Positions 21,001-36,000 of a DNA stretch of 64,000 bases are shown in pieces. Under the pieces are notes generated by a model. It ran no database searches. It was not told where the DNA came from and saw nothing but the letters and a program-made list of their open reading frames with translations. Every line of letters starts with the position of its first letter. Position 1 is the first letter of the stretch. Both the position numbers and the translations under genes were made by a program. This DNA is from Maea johnstoni (taxonomy: Eukaryota; Annelida; Polychaeta; Spionida; Magelonidae), in contig OZ012699.1 in the NCBI GenBank assembly GCA_963942565.1, forward strand, positions 32,903,733 to 32,967,732. Reading direction: 5' to 3'.

Positions 21001-24000
21001 CTTGAATAGAGCGCAATATTCAGACAGCCAACTGCCTAATTTTCACCAGCAATGTAGGCAGTCTTTTAGATTGCCAAGTCTGGCTCTTCTTTAAGCGAAA
21101 TTGATTATCTCACACCCATATACACGTGCATGGTTCTCTCAGTTATGTGGCCACATACTCAGTTATGCGTGTGTGGCTTTAGAAGGGTTGATATTATTGT
21201 TATCAAAAGTCATGAAGCAGAGAGCAAGGAGTATTTTAGAGGAAACATTTACAAATGGAAATATTTACAAATATACATTTACCACTTTTTCTCAATGATG
21301 ATGGAGCTAAGTTTAAAGTACTATTTTATAGTAAATTAATTCAACACGTCCAATGTCTTATTATCAAGTCAACGCAAATCAAACAATGGCATTCTCTCAT
21401 TTAAGTGTTTCTGACTGGAGTGTACACATGATCCAACAACTTTGATCATAACTCATCAACTTGTAGTAATTTTCAAAAACAATTTAAAAAAAGATCATGA
21501 AACTCAACTTTAAAAACACCTTTCAATTAAATATTTCTCAAACATCATGATATTTCCATGTGACAGGTCATGTGTATACTCTAGGGTTAACCCTTTCATG
21601 CCTGAAGGTCTCTTTGACCTGGAGTCCAAAATCCAAGTCTTTAATACCAAGTCTTTAACGAAATTAACACTAAAATATTTTGATGAGTTATTAGTTTATG
21701 TCTAGATATCATTTCCCCAACACATGATTTAAAAGAACTGCTCATATTAGAGAGATATCCCAAAAAAAGTCAGCAACAGGGTCTTAGCCAGGATTTAGAA
21801 ACTGGGTGCCCACAATTGGCAATTGTGAAATTTTTGGGCGTCCAAATTTTTAAGGGGGACCACAATATACTCAGATTCCAACCATAAACATGTACACATT
21901 TATCAAAACAAGGGATGGTATCCTTATACAATGTCATGGGAATTATATGGAGATGAAAAATATCAATTATAAGCTTGAGATTTACATTTTGAGAAATTCC
22001 TTTCAAATTTTTTTGGTGTCCTGAGAAGAGCTTTTTAAGGGGTTGGGTGTCCGAAAAAACACCTAGAAGCCCTGCTGGCTAAGACCATGGTCAGCAATTT
22101 GTGGTATTTCTGGGCATCAATTAACAGTTATACCTGCCAAACAAAAACAGCGGACAATTTCCTTGAAACCTTTCATATGACAAAACGTTAAGGAAATATG
22201 TGAAATGCAAAATGTTAATTAGATCACTACTAAAACCCTCCTTTAACAAATAATTTGTTATTAAAATGGTAAGTAATTCTTAAGTTGTTTCCTAATGTAT
22301 CGTAGAACCAAATATTAATTTGCAGGAAAACTCTTAAGCATAAATATGACTAGGACCCTGTTAGAATATTGGGTATGTGGCCCTCTCTTTAAAATAGCTA
22401 AAATGTCCCAGTCTTGAGCAGATGCCTACATAGAGTATACAAATATATAGTATACACATACTTCAACTCTGAGCCAATTAACCCTTCCAATGCTGAGACT
22501 ACTTTTGTCCAAAGCACAAGAAAGCTAATCACACTGGTATTCATTGGAAAGCTCTCGCTGAGTACTCTCAGATGAGTACCCATTTTCCAGGGTTTCAGTC
22601 ATTTTCTAAGGATTATTGAAAACCATCTAAACCCTGTCATGTCGGTATTCATTGGAAAGCTCTCGCCGAGTACTCTCAGATGAGTACCCATTTGCCAGGG
22701 TTTCAGTCATTTTTCTGGTTTTCTGCATCTTTTTGCATTGGCCAAATTAGCCACCAGCAGCATAACGGTGAGGGATGCAAGTATACCCTTATGCTGCTGG
22801 CACCTAATTCGGCCAATAAAAAATGATGCAAAAACCCCTGAAAAATGACTGAAAACCTGGCACATGGGTACTCATATGAGAGTACTCATAGCCATCTTTC
22901 TAATGAATACCAACATGAGAGGGTTTTAAAAGTTTTTAAAAATAATTGCGTGCTGGCGCTTTTGACAAAATTAGCCTCAGCATAGGAAGGGTAAAATTCT
23001 GATTAAATCAACCACTAGATGTTTAGGTGTTTTCATTCATCATTTTGGTGATGACTTGTGCTGCAGCAGCTGTCATCTGGTAATTATCCTCAGTTTCCAT
23101 CACGCGATCCTGGCCTCCACTGCCAGATATCACGTGTTCCATGTAGACGACTGCTTCACTGGAGGGCACAGTGATGGAGTTGAATTCCTCAGGTAGGGAC
23201 ACGTGTGCCGCCGAGCCCTGATCCATATAAACTACTGTGTCATTTCCCGATAAAGCCACAGAACCCAGGCTCCTGGACACTTGTGCTTGTTTGAATTTGT
23301 TGTGCGTGGCTTGTATTGGTTGCATATAGACAATATTCTCTCTGGAAGGTCCCATATAAACTACATTCTGGTTTAATGCCATAGACGACTGCAATTTGGA
23401 ATCTGCTGCAGCCTCAACTTTCTCCCATGGGCTCTTGAAGCTGAGATCGGAGCTTGAGATATTATCAATGTCCTTCAGGAGATCTGCGTGCAACACTGAA
23501 TGATCTCGGAGCTCAGCCTTGGTGCAGAATCGTTCGTCGCATACGCTACAGGCGAAGATCTTCCCACCTTTGTGTACTTTCCGCATGTGCCTCTGAGTTA
23601 TGTGCCACGCACGGAACTTTTTCCCACACACCAAGCAAGGGTATATACAATCATCTGTAGCACTTTTATGGCATGTCTGGTGCCGATTCAACGCATCCAA
23701 GACACGAAAGGCCTTACCGCAAACGTCACAAATGTATGGTTTCTCACCCGTGTGGATTCTTTCGTGTGTTAATTTCTGACTCCTCGATGTGAACTTTTGC
23801 TCGCAATAGGAGCAAGAGTAACGCCACGCCCCCGAGTGAGAGGTTTTGTGATACTTCAGCCCCGATTTGCTTGTGAACCGCTTCGGGCACTGGTCGCATT
23901 TGAACACGCTGATGCCCAAGTGCGATCTCTTGTGGCGGGTAAATTCTAGGTGACCATGACAAGTACCTCCGCAGATATTGCACACAAGTTCCTTGTGCTC

Positions 24001-25163
24001 GTTCTCGATGTGACTGTTAAGTTTCGCGACAGAATTTCTCCGCCTTCCGCATATATAACATGGATAAACTGGCGTTGATTCTTCCGACTCATTGAGAGCT
24101 CTCACAGATGCATGATGATGTTTTATCTTGTGGCGTTTGACGCCCACTACATCTGCGTACATCTTAGTGCATAAATCACATTTAAAGAACCTTACCATTT
24201 TCCCGGGCTCTTTTTCCGACTCCTGCATAACGGAATGAGTGTCGTTTAAATGTGACGTTCTTAAATTGCTATTGGGTAATACTTCTTTACATATCTGACA
24301 CTCAACGGCAGAATTACGTGCATCCTTCTGTCGTAGGTTATGTGCAGATTGACGACAATGAGTTTTAAGGTCTTCAAATTTCTCGAAGTTCTTATTGCAA
24401 GTCTGACATGCATTATGGTATTTGTCCTTATGGCGTACAAGGTTGCTCACCTCCAAGCACATCTTAGTACAAAAATCGCATTTATAGAACCTCTCCATTT
24501 TCCCGGGTTCTTTGTTCGACTTCAGCATAACGGAATGAGTGTCTTTTGAATGTAACAATCTCGTATAACGATTGGTAAATACTTGTTTACATATCCGACA
24601 CCGTTCAGAAGGATCATTTGCGTCATGCTTTTTTGGATTGGTCTCTGGTTCTAAACCATAATCAAGGAATTCGTCATCATCAGCACCAGAGTCAGGAACT
24701 TCAGTTACCTCGAAAGTTTCACTTTTTGTAGACGACTCTTGGACCTTCTCCGCCTTGTCACCCAATATTTTTGATCCACCATCCTTTCGGCCATCCAGAA
24801 GATACCTTATGGTTTCTACACCTTTCAACTTTCCTGTCTTGCAATCAGTGATTGTGCATCCACTTTCTGAACCAAAGGCCTCCTGCAACTGCCGATCATT
24901 CATGCCCTTCTGTGGTTTTGACTTCGGTGGCGTTTTGCTGACCGAAGCCGCTTTCTTTTGCAATAGGTTATGTGCCGATTGACGACAATGAGTTCTAAGG
25001 TCTTCAAAATTCTCAAAGTTTTCATTGCAAGTCTGACATGCATTATGATGGGTTTCCTTATGGCGTACGAGGTGCCCCAGGTGCGAGCACATCTTCGTAC
25101 AAAAATCGCATTTATAGAACCTTACCATTTTGCCAGGTTCTTCTTTTGACTTCAGCATAGCAT
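18086..25163. repeat. tandem array unit U3
   Basis: 7078 bp. The only difference from U4 that I noticed is GGGGGA against GGGGGG near 19559. It carries the same elements in the same order as U2. Confidence 0.9.
23023..25158 (-). pseudogene. truncated C2H2 zinc-finger copy, U3
   Basis: 711 codons from ATG 25158-25156, encoding the same protein as U2 and U4. All 14 fingers are intact in pattern. The copy is recent, so its open frame by itself is weak evidence of selection. Confidence 0.7.
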
Positions 25164-28100
25164 TTCTTGTCTGTATCTTTTGTATTGTGCGAAATGCGTT
25201 CAATAAAGATACTACTGCATGTACTATTACCTCCCCTTTTCCTGTCGTTCTTTACAAATTGGTGACTAGCCATTATAGTAAAGAGTGGAGGCGATCGGAT
25301 TACCGAGGAAAACATTGACTCTAGCACTGTTATATTCTCGCATTCCCCTAGCAGGAGTCGAACCCTGGCTCATTTTGTGATAGATAGACCCCAAGGAAGC
25401 TGTGGTGTATGGGATATACCCAAGGTGTTACGAGGCGTAGCCGAGTAACCCCGAGGGTATCCCATACACCACAGCTTCCGAGGAGTCTATGTGGCTTGTA
25501 CCACAGTTGACTGCCTTCCACCAATCACAGGCCGAGAAGAGTATACCCTTGGGTATCACCTTTGGTTTTAGGCAGCTTAGAGAACAAAGGCTTGAAAAGT
25601 GTGGGTTATGTCCTATAACCCTACACTTTTCGAGGCCTCTGATTGGTGGAAGGCAAGCAACTGTGGTACAACAGCCGTTAATACATTTGGTATCCCGCCA
25701 GGGACCACAGAATGTTCCTTATGCCCCACTCACGCCGGAGTCCCACTGTCGTACGATTTCAAAATCAGAAGGCCACACCCAACAATTTTACTTATCGTGC
25801 GACAAACGGATCCAAGTCCAGGTCCAAAAACGGAATCGGAACCATCTTAAAAAGATGTTCTGCTGGTTTGCTATCCTGTTCCCAAATTAGTACCAATTTA
25901 GAAAAGTCGTAAGTCACATTCTTGACCTGTGATTATCGTACGACATTTCGAAATGTCGCTGGATTCATAATATCTTCTTTTTTCTTAAGACTGGAATTTC
26001 ACTTTTATTCTTCGGAACTAAACAATAATTTCCGAAACATTTGGATGGGAGACGTGGGATATGATCTGACCATGGAATGCCAATGACAAATAATTTAACT
26101 TCTGATAAAACGTTCAACTTAGGGATGCCTGTATCAGTTCTTTTGTTCTTAGAATTGTGTATATTTTGGATAAGACAAGTTATACTTTTTGGGACAAAAC
26201 TAAAGAAAATGGAAAAAATAAATTGCTTGATAGAGACAAATTTGTGATTTTTGAAAACTGGCCATCTAAGAGAAAACGGCTGCCAAGGCGCACATTTTCA
26301 TTTTTATTTTCCGCTCATTCTGATTTGTTTGTGAGCAAAAAATTAATTGCCAATGTTCATATAAAACGTAAATTTGCATGTAGTTCATGGAGTAGGTCCT
26401 CTTTCTGCTTGCGCAAACTATACTATATCTTTTGCACAGCTTAAACTCGAATTAGAGGGGCTGAATTAAAAATGAATAACTTTTTCTCAAAAATGAACAT
26501 AAATATAGGACAATTTATCACACATAATTACACGTAATAAATTGTAAAAAAAAAATTAGTTCAGAGAATTCTTTTTTTATTTTTTCGATATATGTTCTTG
26601 CTCCGTAAATTTGCTTTCAACATACAAAACGTGGGGGGTTTCCGAGTTACTTTTCTTGCAACAGAGCTACGAGTGGTAGGGTACGTGTTATGCTTTTCCG
26701 CAAATAAGATTGGCCATGTCCCGGGGCTACAATAGGGGAGTTCCCTTTGTCGGAGTCTCTACCCATATGGTCTCGGTGAACTAATTCCAAAGCTGACGGG
26801 TGAATTTCAGCTGTGGTATGACAAAAATGCTTGGCTAGCTCCAAAACTAGTCATCCTTTCACACCTAAAGTTGTTATTATTTTGATCAGAACATTCTCCT
26901 CTTTTAAATTAAGCCAAAAAAATTAGGGGTCATATCGTGATTTTTTTTTCTATGGGCCAACATAGGTCAGAGTGACAGATTGGCCCTCTGGTGGCCAAAG
27001 TCAGAAACGAGTCAGCATACAAACAAACTCGATCACTTCCAGCTTGGTATTCATACGCCCGTGCAACAAACTTCACTTTATGGGCAAAAAACAAAAGCCC
27101 AGTCCCTACCCATTCCAAAAATACCATATTTGTTGAATAAAGTTGTATATATCTCCATTTATAGGCCTCAATCGTCCCTACCCCCAGTTTTAATAGGGAC
27201 TATGCAATGCTACTACTCGGATGGATACACCATTTAGTTCACCGAGACCTTGTTAGCTAATTGTGTGCAGTCAGTGGAGACGTCAACTAAGGGTGTTTAC
27301 GTTATGCTTAGGACTATTCAAGAAAGAAAAGATTAAAAGAGGGGGAAACCCACCAATTTCAAACCTACACAAAATGATTTCTAGATCAACGATTTTGAAT
27401 TAATTAACTTGAAGACCCCCCATCCTAATGCCCATCCCCATCCTAATGTATTTCTTTCTACAATACCCAATCCGGAAAATTATTCAAGCAACACAATCAA
27501 ATTGTAAACAAGTCTTTATTACATGAACCAGAGAATTTGTCACCAATAGACTATAACAACACTGTGCAATTTCAATTTTGGCCACTGGTTCCATTTGCCT
27601 GGAATTGAAAACCATCTTAACCCTGTCATATTGGTATTCATTGGAAAGCTCTCGCCGAGTAATCTCAGGTCAGTACCCATATGCCAGAGTTTCAGTAATT
27701 TTTAACGTTTTTTTTCATCATTTTGCCCACCAGCAGGAAAAAGGTTAATACATTAATGCTCACAGCGACCAAAAGCAGCTGGACAAACTTGATGAACTCT
27801 TACAGCCAAAAGCAAAGTTGGAAAATTACTTGAAGAGGATAAGTTATTCTAAAATCTCTCTTTCAAATATTTTGTAAAATATTTGCTTTGTTTAGACACT
27901 ATGGGTACGCTGAATTGGGTTTTTAACTCTTTTGAGTTCAAATTGTAAATTTCCCAACAAATGTCTGATGCCAAATTGCAGTGGGGATTTTTGGTTAAAA
28001 TCCAGTACCAGATTGTTCATGTTTGATAATCTTATAAAAGTTTGGTCCACCACAGTCATGCAAAATATCAAAATGAACCTTGAATAGAGCGCAATATTCA

Positions 28101-31100
28101 GACAGCCAACTGCCTAATTTTCACCAGCAATGTAGGCAGTCTTTTAGATTGCCAAGTCTGGCTCTTCTTTAAGCGAAATTGATTATCTCACACCCATATA
28201 CACGTGCATGGTTCTCTCAGTTATGTGGCCACATACTCAGTTATGCGTGTGTGGCTTTAGAAGGGTTGATATTATTGTTATCAAAAGTCATGAAGCAGAG
28301 AGCAAGGAGTATTTTAGAGGAAACATTTACAAATGGAAATATTTACAAATATACATTTACCACTTTTTCTCAATGATGATGGAGCTAAGTTTAAAGTACT
28401 ATTTTATAGTAAATTAATTCAACACGTCCAATGTCTTATTATCAAGTCAACGCAAATCAAACAATGGCATTCTCTCATTTAAGTGTTTCTGACTGGAGTG
28501 TACACATGATCCAACAACTTTGATCATAACTCATCAACTTGTAGTAATTTTCAAAAACAATTTAAAAAAAGATCATGAAACTCAACTTTAAAAACACCTT
28601 TCAATTAAATATTTCTCAAACATCATGATATTTCCATGTGACAGGTCATGTGTATACTCTAGGGTTAACCCTTTCATGCCTGAAGGTCTCTTTGACCTGG
28701 AGTCCAAAATCCAAGTCTTTAATACCAAGTCTTTAACGAAATTAACACTAAAATATTTTGATGAGTTATTAGTTTATGTCTAGATATCATTTCCCCAACA
28801 CATGATTTAAAAGAACTGCTCATATTAGAGAGATATCCCAAAAAAAGTCAGCAACAGGGTCTTAGCCAGGATTTAGAAACTGGGTGCCCACAATTGGCAA
28901 TTGTGAAATTTTTGGGCGTCCAAATTTTTAAGGGGGACCACAATATACTCAGATTCCAACCATAAACATGTACACATTTATCAAAACAAGGGATGGTATC
29001 CTTATACAATGTCATGGGAATTATATGGAGATGAAAAATATCAATTATAAGCTTGAGATTTACATTTTGAGAAATTCCTTTCAAATTTTTTTGGTGTCCT
29101 GAGAAGAGCTTTTTAAGGGGTTGGGTGTCCGAAAAAACACCTAGAAGCCCTGCTGGCTAAGACCATGGTCAGCAATTTGTGGTATTTCTGGGCATCAATT
29201 AACAGTTATACCTGCCAAACAAAAACAGCGGACAATTTCCTTGAAACCTTTCATATGACAAAACGTTAAGGAAATATGTGAAATGCAAAATGTTAATTAG
29301 ATCACTACTAAAACCCTCCTTTAACAAATAATTTGTTATTAAAATGGTAAGTAATTCTTAAGTTGTTTCCTAATGTATCGTAGAACCAAATATTAATTTG
29401 CAGGAAAACTCTTAAGCATAAATATGACTAGGACCCTGTTAGAATATTGGGTATGTGGCCCTCTCTTTAAAATAGCTAAAATGTCCCAGTCTTGAGCAGA
29501 TGCCTACATAGAGTATACAAATATATAGTATACACATACTTCAACTCTGAGCCAATTAACCCTTCCAATGCTGAGACTACTTTTGTCCAAAGCACAAGAA
29601 AGCTAATCACACTGGTATTCATTGGAAAGCTCTCGCTGAGTACTCTCAGATGAGTACCCATTTTCCAGGGTTTCAGTCATTTTCTAAGGATTATTGAAAA
29701 CCATCTAAACCCTGTCATGTCGGTATTCATTGGAAAGCTCTCGCCGAGTACTCTCAGATGAGTACCCATTTGCCAGGGTTTCAGTCATTTTTCTGGTTTT
29801 CTGCATCTTTTTGCATTGGCCAAATTAGCCACCAGCAGCATAACGGTGAGGGATGCAAGTATACCCTTATGCTGCTGGCACCTAATTCGGCCAATAAAAA
29901 ATGATGCAAAAACCCCTGAAAAATGACTGAAAACCTGGCACATGGGTACTCATATGAGAGTACTCATAGCCATCTTTCTAATGAATACCAACATGAGAGG
30001 GTTTTAAAAGTTTTTAAAAATAATTGCGTGCTGGCGCTTTTGACAAAATTAGCCTCAGCATAGGAAGGGTAAAATTCTGATTAAATCAACCACTAGATGT
30101 TTAGGTGTTTTCATTCATCATTTTGGTGATGACTTGTGCTGCAGCAGCTGTCATCTGGTAATTATCCTCAGTTTCCATCACGCGATCCTGGCCTCCACTG
30201 CCAGATATCACGTGTTCCATGTAGACGACTGCTTCACTGGAGGGCACAGTGATGGAGTTGAATTCCTCAGGTAGGGACACGTGTGCCGCCGAGCCCTGAT
30301 CCATATAAACTACTGTGTCATTTCCCGATAAAGCCACAGAACCCAGGCTCCTGGACACTTGTGCTTGTTTGAATTTGTTGTGCGTGGCTTGTATTGGTTG
30401 CATATAGACAATATTCTCTCTGGAAGGTCCCATATAAACTACATTCTGGTTTAATGCCATAGACGACTGCAATTTGGAATCTGCTGCAGCCTCAACTTTC
30501 TCCCATGGGCTCTTGAAGCTGAGATCGGAGCTTGAGATATTATCAATGTCCTTCAGGAGATCTGCGTGCAACACTGAATGATCTCGGAGCTCAGCCTTGG
30601 TGCAGAATCGTTCGTCGCATACGCTACAGGCGAAGATCTTCCCACCTTTGTGTACTTTCCGCATGTGCCTCTGAGTTATGTGCCACGCACGGAACTTTTT
30701 CCCACACACCAAGCAAGGGTATATACAATCATCTGTAGCACTTTTATGGCATGTCTGGTGCCGATTCAACGCATCCAAGACACGAAAGGCCTTACCGCAA
30801 ACGTCACAAATGTATGGTTTCTCACCCGTGTGGATTCTTTCGTGTGTTAATTTCTGACTCCTCGATGTGAACTTTTGCTCGCAATAGGAGCAAGAGTAAC
30901 GCCACGCCCCCGAGTGAGAGGTTTTGTGATACTTCAGCCCCGATTTGCTTGTGAACCGCTTCGGGCACTGGTCGCATTTGAACACGCTGATGCCCAAGTG
31001 CGATCTCTTGTGGCGGGTAAATTCTAGGTGACCATGACAAGTACCTCCGCAGATATTGCACACAAGTTCCTTGTGCTCGTTCTCGATGTGACTGTTAAGT

Positions 31101-32241
31101 TTCGCGACAGAATTTCTCCGCCTTCCGCATATATAACATGGATAAACTGGCGTTGATTCTTCCGACTCATTGAGAGCTCTCACAGATGCATGATGATGTT
31201 TTATCTTGTGGCGTTTGACGCCCACTACATCTGCGTACATCTTAGTGCATAAATCACATTTAAAGAACCTTACCATTTTCCCGGGCTCTTTTTCCGACTC
31301 CTGCATAACGGAATGAGTGTCGTTTAAATGTGACGTTCTTAAATTGCTATTGGGTAATACTTCTTTACATATCTGACACTCAACGGCAGAATTACGTGCA
31401 TCCTTCTGTCGTAGGTTATGTGCAGATTGACGACAATGAGTTTTAAGGTCTTCAAATTTCTCGAAGTTCTTATTGCAAGTCTGACATGCATTATGGTATT
31501 TGTCCTTATGGCGTACAAGGTTGCTCACCTCCAAGCACATCTTAGTACAAAAATCGCATTTATAGAACCTCTCCATTTTCCCGGGTTCTTTGTTCGACTT
31601 CAGCATAACGGAATGAGTGTCTTTTGAATGTAACAATCTCGTATAACGATTGGTAAATACTTGTTTACATATCCGACACCGTTCAGAAGGATCATTTGCG
31701 TCATGCTTTTTTGGATTGGTCTCTGGTTCTAAACCATAATCAAGGAATTCGTCATCATCAGCACCAGAGTCAGGAACTTCAGTTACCTCGAAAGTTTCAC
31801 TTTTTGTAGACGACTCTTGGACCTTCTCCGCCTTGTCACCCAATATTTTTGATCCACCATCCTTTCGGCCATCCAGAAGATACCTTATGGTTTCTACACC
31901 TTTCAACTTTCCTGTCTTGCAATCAGTGATTGTGCATCCACTTTCTGAACCAAAGGCCTCCTGCAACTGCCGATCATTCATGCCCTTCTGTGGTTTTGAC
32001 TTCGGTGGCGTTTTGCTGACCGAAGCCGCTTTCTTTTGCAATAGGTTATGTGCCGATTGACGACAATGAGTTCTAAGGTCTTCAAAATTCTCAAAGTTTT
32101 CATTGCAAGTCTGACATGCATTATGATGGGTTTCCTTATGGCGTACGAGGTGCCCCAGGTGCGAGCACATCTTCGTACAAAAATCGCATTTATAGAACCT
32201 TACCATTTTGCCAGGTTCTTCTTTTGACTTCAGCATAGCAT
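25164..32241. repeat. tandem array unit U4
   Basis: 7078 bp, the same length as U3 and nearly identical throughout. It belongs with U2 (right part) and U3 to one subtype, marked by CTTGTTAGCTAATTG near 27250. Confidence 0.9.
30101..32236 (-). pseudogene. truncated C2H2 zinc-finger copy, U4
   Basis: 711 codons from ATG 32236-32234, protein identical to U2 and U3. It is the last copy of the A subtype (tail with SSMALNQNVVYMGPS and VVYMEHVISG). The unit that follows on the right begins with the same left edge but switches subtype after the foldback insertion. Confidence 0.7.
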
Positions 32242-33007
32242 TTCTTGTCTGTATCTTTTGTATTGTGCGAAATGCGTTCAATAAAGATACTACTGCATGT
32301 ACTATTACCTCCCCTTTTCCTGTCGTTCTTTACAAATTGGTGACTAGCCATTATAGTAAAGAGTGGAGGCGATCGGATTACCGAGGAAAACATTGACTCT
32401 AGCACTGTTATATTCTCGCATTCCCCTAGCAGGAGTCGAACCCTGGCTCATTTTGTGATAGATAGACCCCAAGGAAGCTGTGGTGTATGGGATATACCCA
32501 AGGTGTTACGAGGCGTAGCCGAGTAACCCCGAGGGTATCCCATACACCACAGCTTCCGAGGAGTCTATGTGGCTTGTACCACAGTTGACTGCCTTCCACC
32601 AATCACAGGCCGAGAAGAGTATACCCTTGGGTATCACCTTTGGTTTTAGGCAGCTTAGAGAACAAAGGCTTGAAAAGTGTGGGTTATGTCCTATAACCCT
32701 ACACTTTTCGAGGCCTCTGATTGGTGGAAGGCAAGCAACTGTGGTACAACAGCCGTTAATACATTTGGTATCCCGCCAGGGACCACAGAATGTTCCTTAT
32801 GCCCCACTCACGCCGGAGTCCCACTGTCGTACGATTTCAAAATCAGAAGGCCACACCCAACAATTTTACTTATCGTGCGACAAACGGATCCAAGTCCAGG
32901 TCCAAAAACGGAATCGGAACCATCTTAAAAAGATGTTCTGCTGGTTTGCTATCCTGTTCCCAAATTAGTACCAATTTAGAAAAGTCGTAAGTCACATTCT
33001 TGACCTG

Positions 33008-36000
33008 TAGTCCAGTCATTTTAGCAGATTTAGGGGCTTGACCCAAAACAAATTGCAACAGAAAGTTTCTCATTTGCATTCATTGCAGGAGAGCCCCAGT
33101 GATAACATACTAAAAGTCCCGGTCTCTCAACTTAGCGGAAAGGGTCAAAATATGCTAATTTATGCTAATTAGGTGGTGGAATCATGGAAATCGCGATACT
33201 GAGGAAGTTCTTAGTAATAAGTAAATATATAAATGTAATAATTACATCTACATACATGTTTAAACAGTTAAGGTGTACAACAAACCTATCATCACTGTTA
33301 TTTGGCTATAAGTAATATGAAATATGCAAATTAGCATCCACCATTACTGAAAATCACGCTTTTCCTTATATCTTTTGTAGCCATTACACAAATGCAACAT
33401 ATGTTGGTTGCAAATATAGGTTTTCATGGTCAAGGAATGTGATCAGAATAATAGCAATGCCAATAAGTCAATACTTTACCCATGATTGGTACATGAACAC
33501 CAAATATCTATTCTTCAAATGGAGCTACCAATTGCACATTTGGATTTTCCACGTAAGCATCCTTTTTCGGTTCAACTTTTCTAATGCTCTATGTTTTTTT
33601 TCTAAGACAAATATTTGTTTCATTTCATTGTCTTGTGATATTTGTGTGATAAATACTTGTCTGATGGACAGTCTTCAGTAGTTTTTAGGGAAAAGGGGTG
33701 CAGTAGTGAAAATCAAGCAAGTGACAAACGTGGCAGTGCTATCAGGACCCAAAAGGGCCAAAGAGTCCATAAGCAATGTAGGAAAGTGTTTAGAACTCTA
33801 GTGTTCATTACACTTAAGGCCCAGAAATAACATTTTAAAAGTCCTGGGTCTCATATATTGGTGGAAAGGGCCAAAATATGCTAATTTATGCTAATTAGGT
33901 GGCGTAAATCACATCTATAGGGTATCTAACCTCTAATTGTTGTATGGAATGTTTATATGGACATTTAATCAAGTGTAAGTCAGATAAACAAGCTATCCGT
34001 ACAGTCATTGTGTCATTTAGTAGTGTCAGAGAAATACATCCCCTTGATCCGCAACCCCATAGGTACTGCATGCTAGCCTCTACAGCATCTGTGCCTCGGG
34101 TTAAGCGCTGTAGCCTGGGGTTGTATTGATCACGTGATATGTGCAGTAAGCATGCACTGGCTGGCTGGGGGATGTCATCCTATCTAGGTCAGATAGTGAG
34201 AGGCTGCAAAATTTGATGATTCATGACCAGTGCCCACTCCCTGTCTACTTCTCTCAGGTAGTGTAAGATATGCAAATAAGCTGATCTCTGTCATGAATAT
34301 GCAACACATTATGATATTTCTCAGATTCACTTGCACCTCTAGTCCTCATCACTTTCAATCTCAAGTGGAATGGAATTGGCACAGCATGTACCTTTGCAAT
34401 CTCCACATATGGATGAACTGTCTATGCCGTGTTCCTGCAATTGCACCTGAGGGTGTTGCATCCTGTTTCACCATTGCAGTGGATCACTTCTGTAAGATAG
34501 TCAGGTGCTGGCAGTTGGTCTGTTGGTATTGGAAGGAGTTGTCCATCCTCCTTCCATCCCCACTGTTAAAGATCTAGGTCCAGGGAATTTCCTTTCCACT
34601 CATTTACCTGGTAATGCACCCTCAGGCTGTGAAATTTTGCAGCCGCGTGTGTCGGAGGGAGGGTTTGTCGCTCAACTACTTTCAAACTCTTGAAAACCTT
34701 CTCTGTAAATCTTTGACAGCGTAGATTGTCAAGTCTATCCTGGCCTTTAGTACTTTTAAATACCAGTGTAAAGGCTCACAAGAGCATTTTCCTCAGCTTT
34801 GATGATGTCTTCCTGTGAAAAATCTTGTATCTCCATAAAAGCACCCTCTTGCTGAAGAAAAAGTGGGGACTCTTCATTACCTTTTACAGGTAAACAGCCT
34901 TTCCTATGTCAAACACTGGATATTGTGTCACATCCAATTAAGTATGGCATGCACAAATAGAATTGTTCTGCAAACTTCATCCGCAAGTTCTTCCCTTGTT
35001 TTCCTTATACTAGTATCCCACACACAGCATTGTTTTGAATATTATGAATTTGTTTTAGGCTCTGGTTGGAAGTATATATTTCTGAATACATTTTCCGCAA
35101 GTCCAAACTCTATTGCTAAAGACATGAAAAATGTGACCAGTCCTCAGGAGCAAGCAACCTCCACTTTATGTTCTGCACATCAAGCTTTCAGTATCAAAGA
35201 TCACAGCCTCCTTTGTGGTAAAGGAGCAAAATATGATGGTCGAAAACGAGGATTTGATGTCATTCCATTGAGGTCACCATGCAGAAAATGTATCCAGAAT
35301 CATATATGTCCGACCAGAAAAAAATTCACAAAAGTGCTGCATGTGAGATATCAGGAAAACAAGGGAAGAACCTGAGGATGAAGTTTGCAGAACAATCATT
35401 ATTGTGCATGCCATACTTGGATGTGACACAACGTCCACAGTGTTTGGCAGAGGAAAGGCTGTTTACCTGAAAAAGGTAATGAAGAGTCCCCACCTTTTTC
35501 AACTTTTCAAAAAGAGGGTGCCTTTGTGGAGATATAAACTTTAAGAGGAAGACATCATCAAAGCTGGAGGAAATGCTCTTGTGAGCCTCTACACTGGTAA
35601 AGACCTGGATAATCTTGCCAATCTTTGCTGTCAAAGATTGACAGAGAAGGTTCTCTCAAGAGTTTGAAAGTAGTTGAGCCACAAACCCTCCCTTCGACAC
35701 CTGCGGCTGCAAAATTTCACAGCCTGAGTGTGTACTACCAGGTAAATGAGTGGAAAGGAAATTCCCTGGATCTAGATCCTTAACAGTGGGGATGGAAGGA
35801 GAAGGATGGACAACTCCTTCCAATACCAACAGACCAACTGCCAGCACCTGACTATCTTACAGAAGTGATCCGCTGCAATTGTAAAACAGGATGCAACACC
35901 CTCAGGTGCAATTGCAGGACGCATGGAATGGACTATTCATCCATATGTGGAGATTGAAAAAGTATATATGCTGTGCCAATTCCACTCTAATTTAGATTGA

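Noticed and set aside
33439-35847. Several 60-170-codon frames inside the foldback element
   Set aside because: They do not form one continuous domain. Only the GCDTTS stretch has recognisable protein character.
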